This document shows, piece after piece, positions 9,526 to 16,896 of a stretch of 64,000 nt of DNA (position 1 is the first letter of the stretch; every line of letters begins with the position of its first letter). The notes beneath the pieces are model-generated. The model did no database searches. It saw only the letters and a list, made by a program, of their open reading frames with translations, and was not told the DNA's origin. The position numbers and the translations under genes are program-made. The stretch lies in contig JANMMT010000029.1 of NCBI GenBank assembly GCA_031373545.1, positions 1 through 64,000 of the forward strand, given 5' to 3'. Origin of the DNA: JADCCX01 sp031373545. GTDB taxonomy: Bacteria; Pseudomonadota; Alphaproteobacteria; Rhizobiales; Beijerinckiaceae.

Positions 9526-10698
9526 TCACGCCGACTTGGCAAACAGCTCCCGCCCGATCAGCATGCGGCGGATCTCACTGGTCCCCGCGCCAATCTCATA
9601 GAGCTTGGCATCGCGCAGCAAACGCCCTGTGGGATAGTCGTTGATATCGCCGTTGCCGCCGAGCAGCTGGATCGCATCCAGCGCCATGCCGGTGGCTTTT
9701 TCCGCCGCAATTAAAATTGCGCCGGCTGCATCCTCGCGCGTGGTTTCGCCCCGGTCGCAGGCCTTGGCGACGGCGTAGACATAGGCCTTGCAGCTGTTCA
9801 TCGTCACATACATGTCGGCGACCTTGCCTTGCACGAGTTGAAACTCGCCGATGGCTTTGCCGAACTGCTTGCGCTCGTGAATGTAGGGCAGCACCACGTC
9901 CATGCAGGCCTGCATGATGCCCAGCGAGCCGGCGGCCAGCACCGCACGCTCGTAATCGAGGCCGGACATCAGCACGTTCACGCCCTTGCCCAGGCCGCCC
10001 ATGATGTTTTCTTCGGGCACCTCGCAATCCTGGAACACAAGCTCGCCCGTCTCCGAGCCGCGCATACCCAATTTGTCCAGCTTCTGCGCGATGGAAAAGC
10101 CCTTGAAGCCCTTCTCCACCAGAAACGCCGTGATCCCGCGCGGGCCAGCCTCCATGTCGGTCTTGGCGTAGATGATCAGCGTGTCGGCCGAGGGCCCGTT
10201 GGTGATCCACATCTTGGAGCCGTTGAGGATGTAACGGTCGCCCTTCTTGTCGGCACGCAGGCGCATGGAGACGACATCAGAGCCTGCATCCGGCTCGGAC
10301 ATGGCGAGCGCGCCCAGATGCTCGCCCGTGACCAGCTTGGTGAGGTAGCGCGTCTTCTGCTCCACCGTGCCCCAGCGGCGGAGCTGGTTGACGCAGAGAT
10401 TCGAATGCGCGCCGTACGACAGGCCGACGGAGGCGGAGGCGCGCGAGATTTCTTCCAGTGCAATGCAATGCTCTAGGTAGCCGAGGCCCGCGCCGCCCCA
10501 TTCTTCCTCCACCGTGATGCCATGCAGGCCCAGATCACCCATTTCGGGCCAGAGGTGACGGGGAAACCAGTCTTCCTTGTCTATTTTCGCAGCCAGCGGC
10601 GCGATCTTGTCCTGCGCGTAGCCCGCAACTGTTTCGCGGATGGCGTCAGCGGTTTCGCCCAAGTCGAAGTTGAATCCGCGCGGTGCATTGGCCAGCAT
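9526..10698 (-). CDS. ivd: Isovaleryl-CoA dehydrogenase
   Basis: A 390-residue acyl-CoA dehydrogenase. The catalytic glutamate is at the position special to isovaleryl-CoA dehydrogenases, E250 in SGLDYERAVLA, while the C-terminal site used by other family members reads YEIGAGTSEI without it. FAD-binding segments AMSEPDAGSD and WITNGP are present. It oxidises isovaleryl-CoA to 3-methylcrotonyl-CoA, the substrate of the carboxylase encoded in part at 3.2-5.1 kb. The ATG at 10698 has GGGAG six bases upstream; the longer frame lacks this and is not conserved. Confidence 0.93.
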   Translation of the reverse strand: MLANAPRGFNFDLGETADAIRETVAGYAQDKIAPLAAKIDKEDWFPRHLWPEMGDLGLHGITVEEEWGGAGLGYLEHCIALEEISRASASVGLSYGAHSNLCVNQLRRWGTVEQKTRYLTKLVTGEHLGALAMSEPDAGSDVVSMRLRADKKGDRYILNGSKMWITNGPSADTLIIYAKTDMEAGPRGITAFLVEKGFKGFSIAQKLDKLGMRGSETGELVFQDCEVPEENIMGGLGKGVNVLMSGLDYERAVLAAGSLGIMQACMDVVLPYIHERKQFGKAIGEFQLVQGKVADMYVTMNSCKAYVYAVAKACDRGETTREDAAGAILIAAEKATGMALDAIQLLGGNGDINDYPTGRLLRDAKLYEIGAGTSEIRRMLIGRELFAKSA

Positions 10699-10776
10699 GT
10701 GTTTCTCCCGGTGTGGAAATGAGACGTACCAGTCCACGCAGGGTCGCTCAATGGCTGTGCGTGCCGCAGGAGAGAG

Positions 10777-10836
10777 AATACGAGTCGGCTATAATACCAG
10801 TCGGGGTTAATACCAGTCGGCGAGAATACCAGTCGG
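10777..10836. repeat. 16-bp tandem array reiterating the 3' end of rnpB
   Basis: AATACCAGTCGG recurs at 10793, 10809 and 10825, with a one-mismatch copy AATACGAGTCGG at 10777: four copies at an exact 16-bp period. The copy at 10825 runs into the 3' strand of the P1 helix of RNase P RNA (minus strand), so the array lies just downstream of that gene and repeats its 3' terminus. Confidence 0.9.
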
Positions 10837-11226
10837 CCTGTAAGCCGGGTTCTGTATGGCCGGGTTGCCCCGGCGCGGCGGCCATTCATCTGGGACGACG
10901 CTTGCGCGCCGCCTCAAGCAACCAACCCGGACGGCAACCTGAAAACAGGTCTGATCACCCCGCGAGGGGCGCGCGTGCCATCCCTATTCGGTTTTGCTCC
11001 CGGTGGGGTTTGCCCTGCCAGTCCTGTTGCCAGTCCTGCGGTGCGCTCTTACCGCACCTTTTCACCCTTACCTCACGGGATATTCCGCGAGGAATTCCCG
11101 AAGGCGGTTTGTTCTCTGTGGCACTGTCCCTGGGGTCGCCCCCGGCGGCCGTTAGCCGCCACCGTGTTTCCATGGAGCCCGGACTTTCCTCTGCGGTTGC
11201 CCGCAGCGGCCGCCCAGCCGACTGGT
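10828..11226 (-). ncRNA. rnpB: RNase P RNA (class A)
   Basis: The minus strand gives the bacterial RNase P RNA core. Near the 5' side is GAGGAAAGTCCGGGCTCC (about 11179-11196), the universally conserved P4/J3-4 region; the partner region with ACAGAA followed by CCCGGCTTACAGGCC lies at the 3' end. The ends pair: ACCAGTCGGC at the 5' side with GCCGACTGGT at the 3' side, forming P1. About 400 nt is typical for alphaproteobacteria. It is the catalytic RNA that matures tRNA 5' ends. Exact termini are set by the P1 pairing and may be off by a few bases. Confidence 0.93.
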
Positions 11227-11354
11227 GAACTTCGCGTAAGCGCTGGGGGCAGCAGGGTCAAGCGGGGCGGTGTGCGCTGAAAGCTTGCCAAGCGCAGCCG
11301 ACTGCACTAAGGCCTCCCACTCAATCCATCCATTCTGATCGCAAGGGAGACCTC

Positions 11355-11777
11355 ATGGCGCGCGTCACCGTCGAGGACTGCATCGACAAGGTCGATAACC
11401 GTTTTGAACTCATTCTGCTGGCGGCCCACCGCGCCCGCATGATTGCCTCCGGTTCGCCCCTGACCATCGACCGCGACCGCGACAAGAACCCCGTGGTGGC
11501 CCTGCGCGAGATTGCCGACGAGACCATCACGCCCGACGACCTGAAGGAAGAGTTCATCCATTCCATGCAGAAGCAGGTGGAAGTGGACGAGCCGGAGGCT
11601 GAAAGCGTGCCGATGATCAGCTCCGCTGGCAGCCAGAACCGCACGCAGATCAACGAGGTCAACGATGCGGATGTCTCGTTCGACCGCATGTCGGAAGATG
11701 ATCTCTTGCGCGGACTTGACGGGCTGGTGGCCCCGCCGCCTTCCACAGCCGGACACGACGACGACGGCGAAGACTGA
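11355..11777 (+). CDS. rpoZ: DNA-directed RNA polymerase omega subunit
   Basis: A 140-residue protein starting MARVTVEDCIDKVDNRFELILLAAHRARMI, the conserved omega core, with RDKNPVVALREIA. The C-terminal half is acidic and ends GHDDDGED, longer than in E. coli but usual in Hyphomicrobiales. Omega stabilises the beta' subunit of RNA polymerase. GGAGACC lies just before the ATG, and a hairpin terminator follows at 11801. It is divergent from rnpB across about 130 bases that must hold both promoters. Confidence 0.95.
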   Translation: MARVTVEDCIDKVDNRFELILLAAHRARMIASGSPLTIDRDRDKNPVVALREIADETITPDDLKEEFIHSMQKQVEVDEPEAESVPMISSAGSQNRTQINEVNDADVSFDRMSEDDLLRGLDGLVAPPPSTAGHDDDGED

Positions 11778-11800
11778 GCTTCTCGCATTTTCAAATTTCA

Positions 11801-11824
11801 AAGGCGGCGCAAGCCGTCTTTTTT
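11801..11824 (+). terminator. Rho-independent terminator of rpoZ
   Basis: A stem GGCGGC-GCAA-GCCGTC (one G-U pair) followed by at least six T residues, 24 bases after the rpoZ stop. Confidence 0.8.
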
Positions 11825-11842
11825 ATTGGTTTGTCGAAGGCA

Positions 11843-11872
11843 ATAAAAAAGGCCGGTCCCAGGACCGGCCTT
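11843..11872 (-). terminator. Rho-independent terminator of the L,D-transpeptidase gene
   Basis: An 11-bp stem AAGGCCGGTCC / GGACCGGCCTT with a two-base loop; on the minus strand it runs into a T tract. It lies 24 bases past the stop of the L,D-transpeptidase gene. Confidence 0.82.
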
Positions 11873-11895
11873 CCATTTGTGCGGTGAGCTGCGCC

Positions 11896-12489
11896 TCAGC
11901 GCATCACGACAACCTGTGCGCCAACCTTCACGCGCTCGTAAAGGTCGATCACGTCTTCGTTCAGCATCCGGATGCAGCCCGAAGAAACAGCCTGGCCGAT
12001 CGTCTCGGGCTCGTTGGAGCCGTGAATGCGGTAAAGCGACGAGCCCAGGTACATGGCGCGCGCGCCCATGGGATTCTCGGGACCACCTGGCATGAAGCGG
12101 GGCAGATCCGGACGGCGGCGGATCATCTGGGCTGGCGGGGTCCACGAAGGCCACTCGGCCTTGCGGGTGATGGTCTTGCTGCCACCCCATTCGAAACCGG
12201 GGCGCCCGACGCCCACGCCGTATTTGAGGGCGGTGCCGTTGGCTTCCACCAGATACAGGCGGCGCTCGGCAACGTTCACGATGATCGTGCCGGGACGGTA
12301 AGAGCTCTTGAAGCTCACCTGCTCGCGGGGGATCGGCGTGGCGGCTGCGCGCCCGCCACCGGCGTTGGACGGGGTGGCAATCACGTAACGGCCCGTCAAC
12401 GGGTCATAGAGACCCTGATTGGGGTTGGCTGTGGCAGCGGTGATGGTTGCACCCAGACTCATGAGTGCGGCGGCGGCCAGAAGGCGCAT
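11896..12489 (-). CDS. L,D-transpeptidase (YkuD domain)
   Basis: A 197-residue exported enzyme. A signal peptide occupies about residues 1-21 (ending in TATAN). The YkuD domain runs from TIIVNVAERRLYLV to the C-terminus, with H156 (RIHGSNEP) and the catalytic C172 in SSGCIRM. Such enzymes make 3-3 cross-links in peptidoglycan or attach proteins to it. The ATG at 12489 has GGAG seven bases upstream; the frame reaches further but the extension is unlike a signal sequence. Confidence 0.92.
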   Translation of the reverse strand: MRLLAAAALMSLGATITAATANPNQGLYDPLTGRYVIATPSNAGGGRAAATPIPREQVSFKSSYRPGTIIVNVAERRLYLVEANGTALKYGVGVGRPGFEWGGSKTITRKAEWPSWTPPAQMIRRRPDLPRFMPGGPENPMGARAMYLGSSLYRIHGSNEPETIGQAVSSGCIRMLNEDVIDLYERVKVGAQVVVMR

Positions 12490-12577
12490 GCGAATCTCCA
12501 ATATCAAGCGATTTCCCCGGAAATCATACTCCATGTTGTACAAACCAACTCCGGTGTTTTGGCAAGCAGCCCAACGG

Positions 12578-14086
12578 TCACGGAGGCGTGATTGTGGCAA
12601 GCGCCGCTGGACCGTGACCGGATTGCAACAAGGTGGTCTGGCCCCTGACGTAGACGGATGCGTATTTATCCATATAGACCTCGCGCCATCCGGGTGACTG
12701 CGCCAACAGCATCTGCTCCGGGTTGCCGGTGATCACGAAGGCCCAGCCCACGTTGAACCGCGCCACCATCTCGTCGAGATAAGCTGTGTCGCGGGCCGAC
12801 AACTGCTCGGCGTAGCGGGTGAGAAACCCGCCCAGAAACAGCTGGTCGCTGCGCCCGTCGATGAAGGTCTTGACCCCCTGCCCGATCAGGAATCCCCCGA
12901 GGTTGTAGCTGTTGAACACGTTCTGCTGGCGCACCTTCGCAGGCACGGCTTCAAACGCCGCCATGGGATAGCGCGTTTCGGGTACGCGGGCCGGGTTCAT
13001 GATGGACAGCGCCACCGCCGCCACCGCAGCCCCGCCCAGCGCCGGCGGCCAATGGGCGGCGACGCCTGCGCCCAGCTTCACGTTGTTGCGACGGATGAGA
13101 AGGCCCACGCTGTTCGCGCTGATGATCGGCAGCACCATGCTGAGCATCATCACGAAGCGCTCGTGACGAAAGGCCAGCCAGGTCACGAAGAGGCCCAACA
13201 GGAGGCGCGCGCCGTTGCGGCGGAGGTCTGCGAATGCCATCGCCAGAATGAGCGTTGCAGCAGACAGTCCAATCAGGCCTGCGCGCCAGCCCCAGGCAAT
13301 CGGCGTCCATTCATCGATGAGGGGCACGCCCTCGTTGGCGCCCGCCATGTGGAAGGTCAGAAGGATCGACGACCAGCCGTAAGGGTTGAGCATGGATGCG
13401 CCAACCGCCAGCACGCCGAAGCTGCCCCAGCCGAGCGCCGTGCGCAGACGCACCGCCGGGGCTGCGCGCAGCAGCGCATCCAGCGCCAACGCCCCCAGAA
13501 TGATGAAGCCCAGCGTGAACGCCGCGTGCAGATTGGCCCAGAGCATCATCAGGCCCAGCGTGGCCCAAGGCGGATGCGCCTCCCCCCGCGCCGCCGCGTT
13601 GGAGAGCACCAGGGTCCACAGCACCATGACCGGCAGCGTGATGATGTGCGGGCGCGCGATGATGGTGGATTGCAGCGTGATGAAGATGAGCACCGACACC
13701 ATCAGGCCGATCAGCACATTGCCCGTGCGGTCGAGGATCGACCAGGAGGCCACCGCGATGCAGAACGCCGTGCAGGCAATCGCCAGCGTGGCCAGCGCGT
13801 GCCAGCCGCCCAGCGCGTAGGCGCCGTTCATGATGACCTGCGAAAGCCACTCCTTGGCGATCCACGGATGCCCGGCAAAGGTGTGGGAGAGCTGATCCAT
13901 GACAGGCACGCGTCCGGCGTCCCAAATCATGCGGCCCACGACCACATGCCACTGGGTATCCGGGTCAGCCAGCAACTTGCCGCCGATGTTGGCGAGCTTG
14001 GCGAACACCAAGAGGCCCACGACCGCCGCCCAGCCCCGCATGTTGCGGCGGGTCGCCGCATGGGAGGTCTCAGGCTTTGGCGACAT
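12578..14086 (-). CDS. Polytopic membrane protein, GT-C-like; third gene of a Gtr-type cluster
   Basis: A 502-residue protein with about ten hydrophobic helices. After the first helix comes DPDTQWHVVVGRMIWDAGRVPVMD, then WIAKEWLSQV: an acidic, extracytoplasmic first loop like that of GT-C glycosyltransferases using polyprenyl-phosphate sugars. The C-terminal 130 residues are soluble, with NSYNLGGFLIGQGVKTFIDGRSD. It follows a polyprenyl-phosphate glycosyltransferase and GtrA with overlapping starts, the order of bacteriophage and chromosomal gtr modules. Function as the final glycosyl-transfer enzyme is inference. The start at 14086 has GGAGAG upstream. Confidence 0.6.
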   Translation of the reverse strand: MSPKPETSHAATRRNMRGWAAVVGLLVFAKLANIGGKLLADPDTQWHVVVGRMIWDAGRVPVMDQLSHTFAGHPWIAKEWLSQVIMNGAYALGGWHALATLAIACTAFCIAVASWSILDRTGNVLIGLMVSVLIFITLQSTIIARPHIITLPVMVLWTLVLSNAAARGEAHPPWATLGLMMLWANLHAAFTLGFIILGALALDALLRAAPAVRLRTALGWGSFGVLAVGASMLNPYGWSSILLTFHMAGANEGVPLIDEWTPIAWGWRAGLIGLSAATLILAMAFADLRRNGARLLLGLFVTWLAFRHERFVMMLSMVLPIISANSVGLLIRRNNVKLGAGVAAHWPPALGGAAVAAVALSIMNPARVPETRYPMAAFEAVPAKVRQQNVFNSYNLGGFLIGQGVKTFIDGRSDQLFLGGFLTRYAEQLSARDTAYLDEMVARFNVGWAFVITGNPEQMLLAQSPGWREVYMDKYASVYVRGQTTLLQSGHGPAALATITPP

Positions 14087-14474
14087 GAGGCTCTCCGAAG
14101 ACGAACAGCGACAGCATGATGAAGTTGACCAGCGGAATGGCCGTGCAACTGGCCAGCGTCGCCAGATGGGACGACCAGCCCAGCGCATCGGTCATCACGG
14201 CAGGGATGAGGAACGCAAAGCCGTAACCCACCGCGCTCGTCAGCATGAAGCGCGGGGCGGTCTGCCCATGGGCGCGTGCCGAGTTGAAGGTGAAAAGCCT
14301 GTGCCCGGCATAGGACACCGGCATGGAGAGACCATAGGCCAGCAGCGAATTGACCCCGGCAGGCAGTGGCAACCAGTGGTTGGCCAGCGTCACGAGCAGC
14401 GCATAACTGAGTGTCGCGGTGCCCCCCACCAGCAGGAACCGCAACATGCGCGATCGTTGCGCAGCCGCGCGCAT
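14070..14474 (-). CDS. GtrA family protein
   Basis: A 134-residue protein with four hydrophobic helices and the GtrA signature FLLVGGTATLSYALL near the N-terminus and SYAGHRLFTFNSA in the middle. GtrA proteins are thought to flip polyprenyl-phosphate-linked sugars to the periplasm. Its ATG overlaps the glycosyltransferase stop (ATGA), and its own end overlaps the next gene by 17 bases, so the three genes form one coupled operon. Confidence 0.9.
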   Translation of the reverse strand: MRAAAQRSRMLRFLLVGGTATLSYALLVTLANHWLPLPAGVNSLLAYGLSMPVSYAGHRLFTFNSARAHGQTAPRFMLTSAVGYGFAFLIPAVMTDALGWSSHLATLASCTAIPLVNFIMLSLFVFGEPHVAKA

Positions 14475-15502
14475 CAGGCGGCAAACCGATCTGCCTTGCG
14501 GCGGCGGGCGGTGGTGATGCTGGGTTTCTCGGCCATTTGGCGGGCAAAACCCACCTCGCGGCTCACTACATAGAGCGGGCGCTGCTTCGCCTCGTTGTGG
14601 ATGCGCCCCACATAAAGACCGATGATGCCAGTGGTGATCAGGTTCACGCCCGCGAAGAACGAGGTCAGCACCACGAGACTGGTCCAGCCCCGCACCACGG
14701 TGGGATCGAAGAACGACATCAGGGCCGCATAGCAGCCATAGAGCAGCGCGCCGCATGACACGATGGCGCCCAGCCACAGCGCAAAGCGCAGCGGCACATC
14801 GGAAAAACCGATGACGCCGTCCGAGGCCAGCCGCAGCATCTTCTTCAAAGAGTATTTCGTGATTCCGGCCACCCGCGCCTCGCGGTGGAATTCCACGGCG
14901 GTCTGCGTGAAACCAATCCAGCTGAACATGCCGCGCACGAAACGGTCGCGCTCCGGCATGGCGAGAAATGCATCGAGCGCCTTGCGGTCCACCAGGCGGA
15001 AATCGCCGACATTCTCGGGAATTTCGACCGCCGTCAGCTTGCGCAAGCCCTTGTAGAACAGGCGGGCCGTCAGCAGTTTGAAGCGGCTCTCGCACTCGCG
15101 GCTGAGACGGCGGGCATAGACGATCTCATAGCCCTCCTTCCACTTGGCCACCATGTCGAGCGCCACCTCGGGCGGGTCTTGCAAATCCGCGTCCATGACG
15201 ATGACGCATTCACCCAACGCGCGGTCCATGCCCGCCGTGATGGCGATCTGGTGGCCGAAATTGCGCGAGAAGCGCAGGTATTTGTAGCGATTGTCATCGC
15301 GGGCGCGTGCCGCTGCGACGATGCCGCAGGTGTCGGTGGAGCCGTCGTCGATGAAGATCACCTCGGCTGGTCCATCGAGCTTGGCCATCAGTCCGTCGAG
15401 CCGGTGCAGCAGAACGGGCAGCACGGCCTCTTCGTTGAAAATCGGAACAACGAAGGAATAGCGGGGTTGTATTTCTGACGCAGGCAGGGAGGACGCGGAC
15501 AA
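14474..15502 (-). CDS. Family 2 glycosyltransferase (polyprenyl-phosphate sugar synthase, GtrB/DPM1-like)
   Basis: A 342-residue GT2 enzyme. The nucleotide-sugar domain (about 10-240) has YSFVVPIFNEEAVLP, IDDGSTD and the metal-binding MDADLQDPPE; two C-terminal hydrophobic helices (about 240-305) anchor it in the membrane, as in GtrB. It should load a hexose onto a polyprenyl phosphate carrier for GtrA to flip. It is the first gene of the three-gene cluster; a promoter is expected in 15503-15736, divergent from the exported repeat protein. Confidence 0.9.
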   Translation of the reverse strand: MSASSLPASEIQPRYSFVVPIFNEEAVLPVLLHRLDGLMAKLDGPAEVIFIDDGSTDTCGIVAAARARDDNRYKYLRFSRNFGHQIAITAGMDRALGECVIVMDADLQDPPEVALDMVAKWKEGYEIVYARRLSRECESRFKLLTARLFYKGLRKLTAVEIPENVGDFRLVDRKALDAFLAMPERDRFVRGMFSWIGFTQTAVEFHREARVAGITKYSLKKMLRLASDGVIGFSDVPLRFALWLGAIVSCGALLYGCYAALMSFFDPTVVRGWTSLVVLTSFFAGVNLITTGIIGLYVGRIHNEAKQRPLYVVSREVGFARQMAEKPSITTARRRKADRFAA

Positions 15503-15610
15503 AGGATGCTCCTGATGTGCGCAACACCCTAAGCGGGCGTCGTTACAATTGGCTTAAACCGCGCTCCTCAAGCCAACACAGGTGCACATGTGCGCTCCCG
15601 TGTGCGAGAT

Positions 15611-15644
15611 GAACGGAAAGGCAGGAATCCTGCATAATCCGTTC
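15611..15644. promoter_or_regulatory. Nested palindrome in the leader of the exported repeat protein
   Basis: Outer arms GAACGGA (15611-15617) and TCCGTTC (15638-15644) enclose an inner hairpin GCAGGA-A-TCCTGC (15621-15633). The rest of the 15503-15736 gap has no gene. The structure could be an operator or a leader RNA fold about 90 bases before the start codon. Confidence 0.5.
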
Positions 15645-15736
15645 AGACCCGTGTCAGGTGTGCCGAAGTAGAACACTATCCACACCGGAACAGGGAAGAT
15701 TGTCTTGCCTGCAGCCGGACCCAAAGGAGAAAGACC

Positions 15737-16189
15737 ATGTCGAATATGATCTCTCGCGTGAAGAAAGTCGGCGTTGGCGCCCTTGCTGCCGCGACGATCG
15801 TGACCGGCGTCAGCATTGCCTCGTCAAGCGATGCGGAAGCACAATGGCGCAACCGCAACCGCGGACCTGCCATTGCGGCCGGCATCATCGGCGGTCTGGC
15901 GGCTGGCGCGCTGATTGCAGGCGCAACCCGCCCCGCGTACGGCTATGGCTACGCTCAGCCGAGCTACGGCTATGCGCAGCCGAGCTATGGATACGCGCAG
16001 CCGAGCTACGGCTATGCGCAGTCGAGCTACGGCTATGCGCAGCCGCACTATTCATCGCAGAGCTACTACGCGCCCACATCGTACGATCAGGGCTATGGCT
16101 ATGCGGCGCCCCGCTGCTTCACCCGCCGGGTGCGCGAGCAGGTGGACTACGACACGGTGGTGATCCGCCGTGTGCGCGTCTGCGAGTGA
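15737..16189 (+). CDS. Exported small protein with YGYAQPS repeats
   Basis: A 150-residue protein. An N-terminal signal sequence (about 1-36) ends at DAEAQ; then comes a glycine-zipper-like hydrophobic stretch AAGIIGGLAAGALIAGA, followed by five near-perfect seven-residue repeats of YGYAQPS (about residues 73-106) and a basic tail with two cysteines (APRCFTRR, RRVRVCE). Similar short repeat proteins are common and uncharacterised in Hyphomicrobiales; the zipper suggests membrane or envelope association. AAAGGAGAAAG lies ahead of the ATG, and a strong terminator follows. Confidence 0.8.
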   Translation: MSNMISRVKKVGVGALAAATIVTGVSIASSSDAEAQWRNRNRGPAIAAGIIGGLAAGALIAGATRPAYGYGYAQPSYGYAQPSYGYAQPSYGYAQSSYGYAQPHYSSQSYYAPTSYDQGYGYAAPRCFTRRVREQVDYDTVVIRRVRVCE

Positions 16190-16210
16190 GCTTGAGTGAT
16201 GAAAAACCAG

Positions 16211-16236
16211 AAAACCCCGCTTCGGCGGGGTTTTTT
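16211..16236. terminator. Bidirectional-looking terminator
   Basis: Stem CCCCGC-TTCG-GCGGGG with flanking AAAA on the left and TTTTTT on the right, between convergent genes (the repeat protein and pmtA-like gene), so it can serve both strands. Confidence 0.9.
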
Positions 16237-16247
16237 GTTGTCTGCGG

Positions 16248-16880
16248 TCAGCCGCGCTTTTTCAACCGCACCAGCTTGAAATAGGCCCCGGCTTTCACCT
16301 CGACCAGTTCCACATCGCCGCGTGCCGTCGCCCAATTGCTTACGCGCGAGACCTTGAAGGATGAGGACCACCCCACCCGCTTCATCAATGGCGCGATGAG
16401 GCGCTCGACAGCAGCCTGGGGACCGCCTTCCGCTCCAAAACGCGAGACGATGACGATTGCGCCGCCGGGCTTCAGCACACGGGCGATTTCATCCAGCGCA
16501 CCCTCGGGGTTCGGCACCAGCGTGATAACGAAAGGCACCGACACCGCATCGAAGCTCGCATCGGGAAAGCCGAGATTGCAGGCATCCATCGCCACCAGGC
16601 CGCTGACATGGGCCAGCTTCAGATCCCGCACCTTTTCCTGGGCCTTGCGCAACATGGGCACGGAGAGGTCCGCGCCCACCACGGCGGTGTCCGCCCCGTA
16701 GTAACGCAGCACGAGGCCCGTGCCGACGCCCACTTCCAGAATGCGCGGGCCGGAAGCGCTCGCCGCCTCCGCGACGCGCCGCTGCGAGGAGGCCAGCATT
16801 TTCAGATACATCCTGTCGTAGAAGTTCGCCCAGCGCTCGTAGACGCGCTCCTGCTCTTTCAGGTCATATTGAATGGTCAT
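16248..16880 (-). CDS. pmtA: SAM-dependent methyltransferase, PmtA-like (phosphatidylethanolamine N-methyltransferase type)
   Basis: A 210-residue class I methyltransferase: motif I LEVGVGTGL, then VVGADLSVPMLRKAQEK, VLKPGGAIVIVSRFGAEGGPQ and a C-terminal VGWSSSFKVSRVSNW. The N-terminal YERWANFYDRMY and the GAEGGP segment resemble the Rhodobacter-type PmtA that converts phosphatidylethanolamine towards phosphatidylcholine. Substrate assignment is by resemblance only. The ATG at 16880 follows the mnmA stop by 16 bases, so it is likely the second gene of an mnmA operon. Confidence 0.68.
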   Translation of the reverse strand: MTIQYDLKEQERVYERWANFYDRMYLKMLASSQRRVAEAASASGPRILEVGVGTGLVLRYYGADTAVVGADLSVPMLRKAQEKVRDLKLAHVSGLVAMDACNLGFPDASFDAVSVPFVITLVPNPEGALDEIARVLKPGGAIVIVSRFGAEGGPQAAVERLIAPLMKRVGWSSSFKVSRVSNWATARGDVELVEVKAGAYFKLVRLKKRG

Positions 16881-16896
16881 CGGGAAAACCTCAGGA

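Noticed and set aside
10683..11280. Open frames in both strands over RNase P RNA
   Set aside because: The conserved RNA core and the paired P1 ends explain the sequence; the frames have no ribosome sites or domains.
13052..14119. Open frame of 355 codons on the plus strand
   Set aside because: It is antisense to the polytopic membrane protein and consists mostly of Arg, His and Gln, a typical reverse image of hydrophobic codons.
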